Positions 1 to 5,959 of a DNA stretch of 12,081 nucleotides are shown here, piece after piece. The position numbers were made by a program, and so were the translations under genes. Within the stretch, counting starts at the first letter, position 1; every line of letters starts with the position of its first letter. This stretch comes from Spirochaetia bacterium (GTDB lineage: Bacteria > Spirochaetota > Spirochaetia > Treponematales > Breznakiellaceae). The notes beneath the pieces are model-generated. The model was not told the DNA's origin, did no database searches, and worked only from the letters and a program-made list of their open reading frames with translations. The stretch covers positions 1-12,081 of the forward strand of contig BNUY01000096.1 in NCBI GenBank assembly GCA_025997715.1, written 5' to 3'.

Positions 1-2
1 TT

Positions 3-110
3 GCTAAAGCTGTCTATCAAATGAAAATACAAGGTGAGTGGCAATGTAGCGAAATCCCAAAAAGGACTCGCGAAATTTTCAAAAAAATAGGCATAGACTG
101 CCTAAAATAA
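3..110 (+). CDS. C-terminal fragment of a coding region, possibly an IS transposase
   Basis: An open frame enters from the left edge and ends at TAA 108-110, giving 35 residues. The peptide is lysine-rich and finishes with PKRTREIFKKIGIDCLK. A short basic tail of the form 'I-x-K-x-T-R-E-I-x-K-x-x-G' is reminiscent of the C-termini of IS4/IS1634-type DDE transposases, but the fragment contains no catalytic residue, so this is a guess from style. The DNA is clearly more AT-rich than the GC-rich coding DNA that follows directly, and the next frame (111 onward) is a gene body lacking its 5' end. Both facts fit an inserted element whose right end lies just after 110. It could instead be the end of an ordinary AT-rich gene. 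Confidence 0.4.
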   Translation, partial: AKAVYQMKIQGEWQCSEIPKRTREIFKKIGIDCLK

Positions 111-638
111 GCGGAGTTAGGGGTTAACCTTGGGGAAAACTATGCGTCCCTGGTACAGCGGAACCGGAGATGGTTTACGGCAATTTCGGATACCCAGAAT
201 GCCTATCTGCTCCGGGGAGCGGAACGGATTCCCCTGAACCTCAACCCCATGCTTTACGATTCCAGTTACCGGAGCCAGTATTTTGTGGAACGGAACGATA
301 CGCTGATCATCCCGTTCCGGCAATATTTTGTGACGGTAGCCGGATCGGTGATCAATCCCGGGAGGTATCCGTACATACCAGACCGTGAATGGGATTACTA
401 TGTGGCGCTTGCAGGAGGCTTTGTAATGGAACGGAACACCCGGGAAGTAGTGACGATAAAAGATATCAGCGGGAAGGAGATGAAGAAGAGCGACCCGATA
501 ACGCCGGAAACGACGATAACGGCAAAGACGAATGCGTTTTTGTATTACTTTGGGCAGGTAGGGCCGGTGGTGACCACGGTATTAGGATTGGTAACGACGG
601 TTCTGTCAATACTCGCGGTAACGGGGGTATTCAATTAG
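111..638 (+). pseudogene. 5'-truncated SLBB-domain polysaccharide export protein (Wza-like) remnant
   Basis: The frame is open from the stop at 108-110 to TAG 636-638 and contains no plausible start before ATG 249, yet residues before that ATG already read as domain sequence (AYLLRGAERIPLNLNPML). The product therefore lacks its N-terminus. Two SLBB-type beta-grasp units are visible: the end of one (LRGAERIPLNL, then ERNDTLIIPF) and a full one starting FVTVAGSVINPGRYPYIP and continuing to YYVALAGGF. The tail (VVTTVLGLVTTVLSILAV) is a hydrophobic, membrane-spanning-like segment. SLBB/Poly_export proteins form the outer-membrane channel for capsule or exopolysaccharide. The signal peptide and Poly_export domain are missing, so the remnant is probably not functional in export. 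The break coincides with a drop in GC content, which suggests disruption by an insertion. Translation of a 129-residue C-terminal piece from ATG 249 is possible but unsupported, as I see no clear ribosome binding site. Confidence 0.75.
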
Positions 639-646
639 CTCTACAT

Positions 647-669
647 GGCCGGAAACGGCCTTTTTATTT
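647..669 (+). terminator. Rho-independent terminator after the SLBB remnant
   Basis: GGCCG (647-651), loop GAAA (652-655) and CGGCC (656-660) form a perfect 5-bp GC stem closed by a GNRA-type tetraloop, followed directly by TTTTTATTT. It lies 8 bp after the stop codon at 638. On the minus strand the stem is not followed by a T-run, so it is not an evident terminator for aroC. Confidence 0.85.
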
Positions 670-707
670 GTCGTAGATGTTAGTATAACATAATAATATT
701 GATGATC

Positions 708-1823
708 TTAAGAATTAGCCCTGTCCAGCCTACTCAGCAGCACTAAATCCGCCAGCACCAGCGCCGTCATCGCCTCCACCACCGGCGCCGCCCGCGGGCA
801 GACGCATACATCATGGCGCCCACCGATGACCAGTTCCCGCACAGTACCACTGCGGTCCACCGTTTCCTGCTTCTGCGCAATCGACGGCACCGGCTTAAAG
901 GCCACCGTAAATTCCAGGGGCATCCCCGTGGATAGTCCCCCAAGCACTCCCCCCGCAGTATTAGTGTCGTAGTCCAGGTCCGGCACCCCCGGCGGCAGGT
1001 CCCGGCTGCTGCGCCGCGGTATAGGCCGGTCGTTGTTGGCGGAGCCCTGCGCATAGGCGGCGCTGAACCCGGCGCCAAACTCAATGCCCTTGGCGGCCCC
1101 CAGGGAGAGCATGGCGGCGGCAAGGCGGGCGTCCAGTTTCCCGAATACCGGTTCCCCCAGCCCCGGCTTAAGGCCCGTCACCCGGCAGGAAACTTTGCCC
1201 CCGGCGCTGTCCCCAAGGCCGCGCAGGTTTTCTATCTTGGTCAGTACCCTGTCCGCACCAGCCCGGCTGGGGAAGCGCAGGGGGTTCTTTTCAACTTCGT
1301 CAATGTCAAAACCCGGCGACCCGAATGCGGGGGCATCGACACCTGCGGCGGAGGATGTCCAGCTCCGGATCACAATGCCCTGGGTATTCAGGAAGGCCTT
1401 GGCAACCGCCCCCGCCGCTACCCGGCCCAGGGTTTCCCTTGCGGAACTCCGGCCGCCGCCCCGGTGGTCCCGGAAACCGTACTTGGCTTCCCAGGTCCAG
1501 TCGGCGTGGCCGGGACGGTAGAGGTCCTTGAGGGCATCGTAATCCCCGGAACGCGGGTTGGTGTTCCGCACCAGTATGGCGATGGGGGTTCCCAGGGTTT
1601 TCCCCTCAAACACCCCGGAGAGGATTTCCGGTTCATCCGCTTCGGCACGGGTGGTGGAGGGGCCACCGCCGCCGGGCCGCCGCCTGCTCAGTTCCGCCCT
1701 GATGTCTGCAATGTCCAGGGGAAGCCCCGCCGGACAGCCGTCCACAATGCAGCCCAGGGCCGGGCCGTGGGATTCCCCAAAGGTGGTCACCGTAAATACG
1801 GTTCCGGTGCTATTGTTCGCCAC
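708..1823 (-). CDS. aroC: Chorismate synthase AroC
   Basis: Catalyses the FMN-dependent anti-elimination of phosphate from 5-enolpyruvylshikimate-3-phosphate to give chorismate, the last common step of the shikimate pathway, in the cytoplasm. The 371-residue product has the usual family length. All hallmark motifs are present: FGESHG at 15-20 with the conserved His19, RPGHAD at 103-108 with His106, the RDHRGGGRSSARET block at 118-131, and RHDVCVCPRAAPVVEAM near 336-352. The start is GTG (1821-1823); it is preceded by GAGGA (plus-strand 1830-1834) with 6 nt spacing, and no better upstream start exists. The gene stands alone rather than in an aro operon and is divergent from the ycdX-type gene across 43 bp. 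A TATAGT -10-like hexamer on the minus strand (1855-1850) would give a short leader that includes the ribosome binding site; its -35 is poor. Identification is secure. Confidence 0.97.
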   Translation of the reverse strand: MANNSTGTVFTVTTFGESHGPALGCIVDGCPAGLPLDIADIRAELSRRRPGGGGPSTTRAEADEPEILSGVFEGKTLGTPIAILVRNTNPRSGDYDALKDLYRPGHADWTWEAKYGFRDHRGGGRSSARETLGRVAAGAVAKAFLNTQGIVIRSWTSSAAGVDAPAFGSPGFDIDEVEKNPLRFPSRAGADRVLTKIENLRGLGDSAGGKVSCRVTGLKPGLGEPVFGKLDARLAAAMLSLGAAKGIEFGAGFSAAYAQGSANNDRPIPRRSSRDLPPGVPDLDYDTNTAGGVLGGLSTGMPLEFTVAFKPVPSIAQKQETVDRSGTVRELVIGGRHDVCVCPRAAPVVEAMTALVLADLVLLSRLDRANS

Positions 1824-1840
1824 TACTCTTCCTCATATTT

Positions 1841-1870
1841 GGAAAGGATACTATAATGAAGTATCTATGA
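1841..1870 (+). promoter_or_regulatory. Divergent start region: consensus -10 box, Shine-Dalgarno and a four-codon leader ORF before ycdX
   Basis: A perfect TATAAT lies at 1852-1857, only 9 nt before the ATG at 1867. If used as a -10 box, transcription would begin near 1864 and give an almost leaderless ycdX mRNA. No good -35 is present at 15-19 bp spacing. A strong Shine-Dalgarno (GGAAAGGA, 1841-1848) is correctly spaced (7 nt) not for ATG 1867 but for ATG 1856. That ATG opens a frame of four codons (Met-Lys-Tyr-Leu) ending in TGA 1868-1870, which overlaps the ycdX start as ATGA. On longer transcripts this would permit translational coupling. The minus strand reads TATAGT at 1855-1850, so the aroC -10 may overlap. 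Confidence 0.45.
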
Positions 1871-2607
1871 AAATATGTATTGATACCCATACCCATTCGG
1901 TGAGTTCCGGCCACGCCTATTCCACCGTTGACGATCTTGCCCGGGGCGCCCGAAAACGGGGGCTTAAGGGCTTTGTCCTAAGCGATCACGGTCCTGCTAT
2001 GCCCGGAGGACCGCCGCCCTATCATTTTTCCAATCTCCGAATCATTCCCAAAAAGCTCTTTGGGCTTATGTTTTTTACGGGGGTGGAAACCAATATCATG
2101 GACGATGCGGGCGGCCTTGACCTTGCCCCGGTGTACTGCAAACGGCTTGATTTTGTCATGGCCGGTTTCCATGAGATATGTTTTGCTTCCCATGGCCAAA
2201 CAGTAAACACCCAAGCCTTACTGGCCGTTCTGGCCAATCCTCTGGTGGACGCGGTGTCCCATCCCGGTAATCCCCTGTTTCCCATTGATATTGAGGAAGT
2301 GGTGAAGGCTACGGCAAAATACGGCAAAGCCCTGGAGATCAACAATAGTTCCTTCCGAATCCGTCCGGGGTGTGAAGAAAACTGCCGGAGGGTGGCGCAG
2401 CTTTCCAGGCAATACGGGAGTCTCCTCAGCTGCGGCAGTGATGCTCATTACTGGCGGGATGTGGGTAATTTTACTGCGGCAAAAGCCCTTTTGGAAGAAA
2501 CCGGGGTTCCGCCGGAATTGGTGATCAACAGTTCCCTGGAACGGTTCAAGGAATTTGTCAAAAAGCGGCGGGCTGCACGGGCGGAAGTACCGGTGAAAAA
2601 ACTATAA
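1867..2607 (+). CDS. ycdX: PHP-family phosphatase, YcdX type
   Basis: The 246-residue product matches the E. coli YcdX family along its whole length. The polymerase-and-histidinol-phosphatase fold holds a trinuclear metal (zinc) centre and hydrolyses phosphoesters; the physiological substrate is not settled. Every expected ligand is visible: DTHTH at 6-10 (His8, His10), His16, SDHGP with His41, GVETN with Glu74, GFHE with His102, SHPGNP with His132, and GSDAH with Asp192 and His194. The family signature ALEINNSSF is at 155-163. The start ATG 1867 is chosen because the frame upstream back to 1558 merely runs antisense through aroC, whereas the homology begins at MKICIDTHTH. In E. coli, YcdX has been linked to swarming; whether that carries over to a spirochaete is unknown. 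The gene's last 6 bases overlap the convergent gene on the minus strand. Confidence 0.93.
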   Translation: MKICIDTHTHSVSSGHAYSTVDDLARGARKRGLKGFVLSDHGPAMPGGPPPYHFSNLRIIPKKLFGLMFFTGVETNIMDDAGGLDLAPVYCKRLDFVMAGFHEICFASHGQTVNTQALLAVLANPLVDAVSHPGNPLFPIDIEEVVKATAKYGKALEINNSSFRIRPGCEENCRRVAQLSRQYGSLLSCGSDAHYWRDVGNFTAAKALLEETGVPPELVINSSLERFKEFVKKRRAARAEVPVKKL

Positions 2608-4065
2608 CACTGCCCGCCAGGAAACGCCAAACTCCCAGTCCCGTGGAAAATCCCCGGCATGTATCTTTGCGGTGAACCTCCCCCATTTCCCCCGGGCGGA
2701 TGCGGTCAGGCCTGCTTCCATTTTGTTCTCCCTCTTGTCTTGTATCGTATACCCCAGTGTTGTGCCAAATTGAACCGTTTTGAATGGGATGGACTTTAGG
2801 GCAAGGGTATAGGACGCCTCGCCGCTGATCTTGGCGGATGCAAATTCATGGGGGGTTTCCGCAGTGCAAAGACCGGAGAGTGCGGCCTGGAAAACAAGGG
2901 GTACCTTCCACAGCCGGAATCCTCCAAGGGCCTTGATGCTATCCTCAATTTTTTCCGGGTTCTGCGCGTTCCGGTTTATGGTCAATGAAACCCGGGACGG
3001 CCAGAATAGATGCGTGGATTTTGCCGGGGCTGTTGGAAAGTGATAATAGAAAAGGGTTGAACCCCGGTAAAACTTTTCTCCCAGGCCCCCTGCCCGGAGT
3101 GTGCTGCTTACCCTGAACAGGCTGCTCCGCTTCCCCCGCCGTTCCACCTTTGCTGCGGCGCGAAACCCCGCCCCGGTGGCGTTACCGTCCCTGCCCACAT
3201 ACCGGCTCCCCGCAGCGTCGGCCGCCAGGGAAAGCCGCCAGGGCCGGTCCCCGATACGGAATGCCAGGTTGCCATAGAGGTCCTCTCCGAAGGCAAAGGT
3301 TTGGGACCCTGCTATGTCGCCGGCTGCGGCAAACAGGGGGCTGTTGAAGAGAACACTCCCCGCGAGGATTCCCGAGTCCCGTTCCGGCAGGGGCGGCGTT
3401 TCGGAAAACCAGGCGGCGGGTGATTTTGGGGCGAGGCGCTGGCGGGTATAAAACCCCTCCAGCCGCAGGGTGGATTTTTGCAGTAAGCCGATTTCAAAGC
3501 CCCCGTCAAAGGCGGCCTGGATTTTATCGTCCAGGAGTACCGAACCGAAACCCCGCACCGGGCCAAGCCAGGAAAGTTTAGGGATATCCCACCAGGGGCT
3601 TCCCAGCCAGAGATAGCTCACCGGTTTTTTTGTGGCGGAGGGTTCGGTCTGCAGGTCGCTTATGACCCCCCGGTGCTGTTCCGCAAAGGGCATGCCTCGG
3701 TTCCAGACATTTTTGATCCGCGCCGGAAGCCCCCCTTCATCCAGGATGCCCCAGAGAAACCGGGACCCCGTGGCGGTATGGTAGAGCCCCCCGGCAAATG
3801 CGGTGTTCCCATCGGTAAACCGATCGCTCGGCGGGGCGGGGCGCTTATCCGTCACCTGCGCCCGCAGGGTAAGCGCCGGTTTGGGGGCGTGGAGGCGGAT
3901 ATCGAAGCGGTCGATCATATTCCCTTCGTAGGCCCAGGAACCGGAATGGAGGAGGTCCAGGGAAAAAGTCCCGAGGGGCCCTTTTGAGAGTCCCGGCAAG
4001 TCCAGGGGAAGGATCGGGGCCAGAGGACAGAGCAGCAGCAGGAATACTAAAAATTTCCGCGTCAT
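2602..4065 (-). CDS. Exported beta-strand-rich protein, possible outer-membrane beta-barrel
   Basis: I do not recognise a named family. The 487-residue product starts with a classical signal sequence (MTRKFLVFLLLLCPLAPILP), with likely signal peptidase I cleavage around residues 20-21. The Cys at 13 is followed by Pro and is not a good lipobox. The mature part has no hydrophobic helix long enough to span a membrane. Instead it shows many short stretches of alternating polar and hydrophobic or aromatic residues separated by Gly, Asp and Asn turns (for example LYGNLAFRIGDRPWRLSLAA and FRVSSTLRAGG). It ends FGVSWRAVL, close to the terminal strand of outer-membrane barrels, although the last residue is Leu rather than Phe or Trp. 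Function is unknown; a porin-like or structural outer-membrane role is an inference. No convincing Shine-Dalgarno is seen apart from GGGG directly touching the start codon, which lies in a small hairpin. It is on the same strand as the lipoprotein genes but separated from them by a 136-bp palindromic element. Confidence 0.75.
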   Translation of the reverse strand: MTRKFLVFLLLLCPLAPILPLDLPGLSKGPLGTFSLDLLHSGSWAYEGNMIDRFDIRLHAPKPALTLRAQVTDKRPAPPSDRFTDGNTAFAGGLYHTATGSRFLWGILDEGGLPARIKNVWNRGMPFAEQHRGVISDLQTEPSATKKPVSYLWLGSPWWDIPKLSWLGPVRGFGSVLLDDKIQAAFDGGFEIGLLQKSTLRLEGFYTRQRLAPKSPAAWFSETPPLPERDSGILAGSVLFNSPLFAAAGDIAGSQTFAFGEDLYGNLAFRIGDRPWRLSLAADAAGSRYVGRDGNATGAGFRAAAKVERRGKRSSLFRVSSTLRAGGLGEKFYRGSTLFYYHFPTAPAKSTHLFWPSRVSLTINRNAQNPEKIEDSIKALGGFRLWKVPLVFQAALSGLCTAETPHEFASAKISGEASYTLALKSIPFKTVQFGTTLGYTIQDKRENKMEAGLTASARGKWGRFTAKIHAGDFPRDWEFGVSWRAVL

Positions 4066-4079
4066 CCCCTATGGAGGGG
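4066..4079 (-). promoter_or_regulatory. Small hairpin touching the start codon of the beta-barrel-like gene
   Basis: On the minus strand CCCCT, loop CCAT and AGGGG form a perfect 5-bp stem ending immediately before the ATG at 4065-4063. The only purine-rich sequence available as a ribosome binding site (AGGGG) is one arm of this stem and has no spacing to the ATG. It could lower translation or simply be chance; there is no further support. Confidence 0.25.
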
Positions 4080-4103
4080 CAGGGTACGGGAATTGCTTTA
4101 GTG

Positions 4104-4239
4104 ATATGAGCCAGTTTCAAAATAAGAATTTAACCACGAATAGGCACAAATCAACACGAATAATATAAGAATCTATTGTTTTATTCGTGTCCATTCGTGT
4201 AATTCGTGGTTGGTCTTGCATTTTGGAACCAGCTCATAT
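4104..4239. repeat. Imperfect palindromic element, 136 bp, with iterated CACGAAT motif
   Basis: Two arms of about 60 nt (4104-4163 and 4181-4239) are inverted copies that match at roughly three quarters of positions with one 1-nt gap, around a 17-nt centre. The outer tips (ATATGAGC, then TTTCAAAAT against TTCCAAAAT) and the inner blocks (AACCACGAAT and ACACGAATAA) are best conserved. Within each arm a 7-mer CACGAAT occurs three times at 9-10 nt spacing; one left-arm copy reads CACAAAT. There is no reading frame of note inside. The form is that of a non-autonomous palindromic repeat (MITE- or REP-like). Repeats built on AACCACGAAT and CACGAAT are familiar to me from many bacterial genomes, but I cannot check copy number here. 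In RNA it would fold into a long hairpin between the lipoprotein set and the beta-barrel-like gene, so it may separate their expression. Confidence 0.8.
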
Positions 4240-4246
4240 GAAAGGA

Positions 4247-5326
4247 TTATTTTTTGGGTACTAACCGGAAAAGGAAGCTTGTCAAAGCCCCGGGATATTC
4301 GCCCTTGATTTTATCCTCCGCTGCCTTCACCGCACGGTTTTCCGCTTCCGGAAGGGTTATATGGCCTTCCCGGCCGTTGATGTTATAGGGAAACAGAACG
4401 GCGCCCGTGGAGGTATTGGTAAAGTTTCCGTCTATCACATACCGGGTAAACTTGTTGGTCTGACCCGGCAGTTGAACCTCGGTAAAGGAAAGCCGGGCCT
4501 GGAGCTGATACCGGGAATTAGTGTCCCCGGCCCTGAAGCCCGCCGCGGAAAGCGCCGAGGTAAAAGCGGCGCGGATTCTGCCGTCCCGGTCATTTTGCAC
4601 GGTCACCGATACCGGAATGGTCTTCATGATGTTGGCAGCTTCCAGCCTGAAATCCTCAGGCGCCTTAAGACCGGCCGGAACCGGGGCGCCGATCACCGAT
4701 AGTACGTTGGCGAAGACCTTGTTGAGCTCCGCAAGGGTTGCGGCAAACTGAAACCGGGCAAGGCTGTCCATGCTGTTCCGGTCGGAAGCGGGAACCGCAA
4801 TCAGGGTGTCGATGATTTTCTGGTTGTCCTGGATCATCCGGGTATACACCGGGGCGGTCCCGGCTTTTTCCATGACCGCCACGGCGTAGAAGATTTTACC
4901 GTCGGACCATACCTCTCTGATTTCCGCACCCACCAAGTCCATGGAGGTGGAGGTTCTTATGGCACTGTCCACGGAGGTGTTTTCGATCCAGCTTGCGGCG
5001 GCGCCGTTTTTAACCGCCTCCTGAAACGAGGTGGCGATTGTTTGATCTGCCCGGAGGGTTTGCCGGAAAACTGAGGACAGGGCGGCAAAGGCGCTTTTCT
5101 CCGCCTGATCCCGATTGTTCCCCGAACCTACGGCGGAAACAAAGGCGTTCCGGGGATAAACCGCCTCCGGGGTATTGACCCAGAGAGGTTGTCCGTTCAT
5201 CGCCCCCAGTGCGGCATTGGCCGCCGCGACAGCCTCCGCTTCCCTGGTATCCGCCGGGGGAGTACCGGCACAGCCGGAGAGGAATACCAAGGCACATACC
5301 AACGCCCTAATTTCTGACTTTTTCAT
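4247..5326 (-). CDS. LPP20-like lipoprotein with an extra C-terminal domain
   Basis: The 359-residue product has a lipoprotein signal (FLSGC, Cys19) and should be anchored in the envelope. The N-terminal half (about 48-165) follows the LPP20/FlgO-FlgP style: PLWVNTPEAVYPRNAFVSAV, then a helix beginning DQAEKSAFAALSSVFRQTL, then a strand pair ending EVWSDGKIFYAVAVMEKA. The C-terminal half (about 235-355) is a separate mixed alpha/beta unit, with VSVTVQNDRDGRIRAAFTSA, a tyrosine-containing YQLQARLSF strand and a final amphipathic helix. It resembles in outline the small domains of CsgG- or LpoB-type periplasmic lipoproteins, but I cannot assign it. It is third in the set: only 6 nt separate it from the LPP20 gene upstream, and its start ATG is preceded by AAGGGA. 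Its specific role is unknown. Confidence 0.8.
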   Translation of the reverse strand: MKKSEIRALVCALVFLSGCAGTPPADTREAEAVAAANAALGAMNGQPLWVNTPEAVYPRNAFVSAVGSGNNRDQAEKSAFAALSSVFRQTLRADQTIATSFQEAVKNGAAASWIENTSVDSAIRTSTSMDLVGAEIREVWSDGKIFYAVAVMEKAGTAPVYTRMIQDNQKIIDTLIAVPASDRNSMDSLARFQFAATLAELNKVFANVLSVIGAPVPAGLKAPEDFRLEAANIMKTIPVSVTVQNDRDGRIRAAFTSALSAAGFRAGDTNSRYQLQARLSFTEVQLPGQTNKFTRYVIDGNFTNTSTGAVLFPYNINGREGHITLPEAENRAVKAAEDKIKGEYPGALTSFLFRLVPKK

Positions 5327-5332
5327 AGTCCC

Positions 5333-5902
5333 TTATCTATCCACCGGTTCCGGTTTGACATTCCTGGCAAGCTGGGCGTCCAGCATTCGCAGGGCTTCAT
5401 CGGCCTTGAATTCCGCAAACCGGGCGGCTTCGTTGTCAACCGCATTGGTAATCAACTCAGTCAGGGCCTTTTCGGCCTCAGCTTTTGGGTAGGACACCAG
5501 GTACCAATAGGTACCGTCCGGCGCTCTCCACTTCCGGATGGGCTGGACGCCTTTCAACTGCATGGAAGTGACCTGACGGGTAACCACTTCCTGGAGGGAA
5601 AGGGCGGTCTGGCTGGCCGTGGTTCCCGCATCCCGGGTATAGTCGGTGATCATGTCCTCAACCTTGGCGTTGAGCTGCCGGGCGATACCGGCCCGGGCGC
5701 GGGTTTCCGCCATGGTCATGGACATCTGCTCCGAGGACTGCTTGGCGGCGCCGATACCCCAAATCTCATCCGCCGGGGGGAGATCATTGAGCCATGGGGG
5801 GGTATTCGGATCAGCCCGCTTGGAATTCGGAGAACCGCTGCAGCTTACCGTCAGAAAAACAACGGCAAGCGCCGTAAGACAAAGAAACAAACCTTTTTTC
5901 AT
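5333..5902 (-). CDS. LPP20-family lipoprotein
   Basis: The 189-residue product has a lipoprotein signal sequence ending LTVSC (Cys21), then a low-complexity linker and one LPP20-type domain. That domain has PPWLNDLPPADEIWGIGAA, followed by a long helix with MSMTMAETRARAGIARQL and a strand-turn-strand RKWRAPDGTYWYLVSYPKAE. LPP20 proteins are outer-membrane or envelope lipoproteins. The family includes Helicobacter LPP20 and the flagellar outer-membrane lipoprotein FlgP, so a link to motility is possible but not shown here. The start is placed at ATG 5902-5900, not at the ATG 30 bases upstream: a strong AGAGGAG sits just before the internal ATG and the signal sequence starts there (MKKGLFLC). 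It lies in tandem with its two lipoprotein neighbours and has its own promoter-like sequence. Confidence 0.88.
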   Translation of the reverse strand: MKKGLFLCLTALAVVFLTVSCSGSPNSKRADPNTPPWLNDLPPADEIWGIGAAKQSSEQMSMTMAETRARAGIARQLNAKVEDMITDYTRDAGTTASQTALSLQEVVTRQVTSMQLKGVQPIRKWRAPDGTYWYLVSYPKAEAEKALTELITNAVDNEAARFAEFKADEALRMLDAQLARNVKPEPVDR

Positions 5903-5930
5903 AAAAACTCCTCTAAAAAATATCTCTACC

Positions 5931-5959
5931 AATATACTTCAAAATAATGATTATTTCAA
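5931..5959 (-). promoter_or_regulatory. Candidate internal promoter for the LPP20 gene
   Basis: On the minus strand TTGAAA (5959-5954) and TATATT (5936-5931) are spaced by exactly 17 bp, each one base from consensus. Transcription would start near 5924, giving a leader of about 22 nt that contains the AGAGGAG ribosome binding site. The -35 box overlaps the last codons of the upstream lipoprotein gene. The region is AT-rich, so a chance match is possible. Confidence 0.5.

Noticed and set aside
641..707. A terminator for aroC using the hairpin at 647-660
   Set aside because: The stem works on both strands, but only the plus strand has a T-run after it.
1558..1866. A possible 103-residue N-terminal extension of the YcdX protein
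   Set aside because: The extension is antisense to aroC and unlike any PHP protein; the family homology starts exactly at Met 1867.
4066..4140. A sigma70 promoter for the beta-barrel-like gene
   Set aside because: TTGAAA occurs on the minus strand within the palindromic element, but no acceptable -10 lies 15-19 bp downstream.
4131..4210. A CRISPR array suggested by repeated CACGAAT units
   Set aside because: The units are 7 nt long at 9-10 nt spacing with inverted symmetry and no spacers, so they belong to a palindromic repeat.
5903..5932. A longer LPP20 product starting at ATG 5932
   Set aside because: The extra ten residues precede a typical Met-Lys-Lys signal start, and a strong AGAGGAG serves the internal ATG at 5902.
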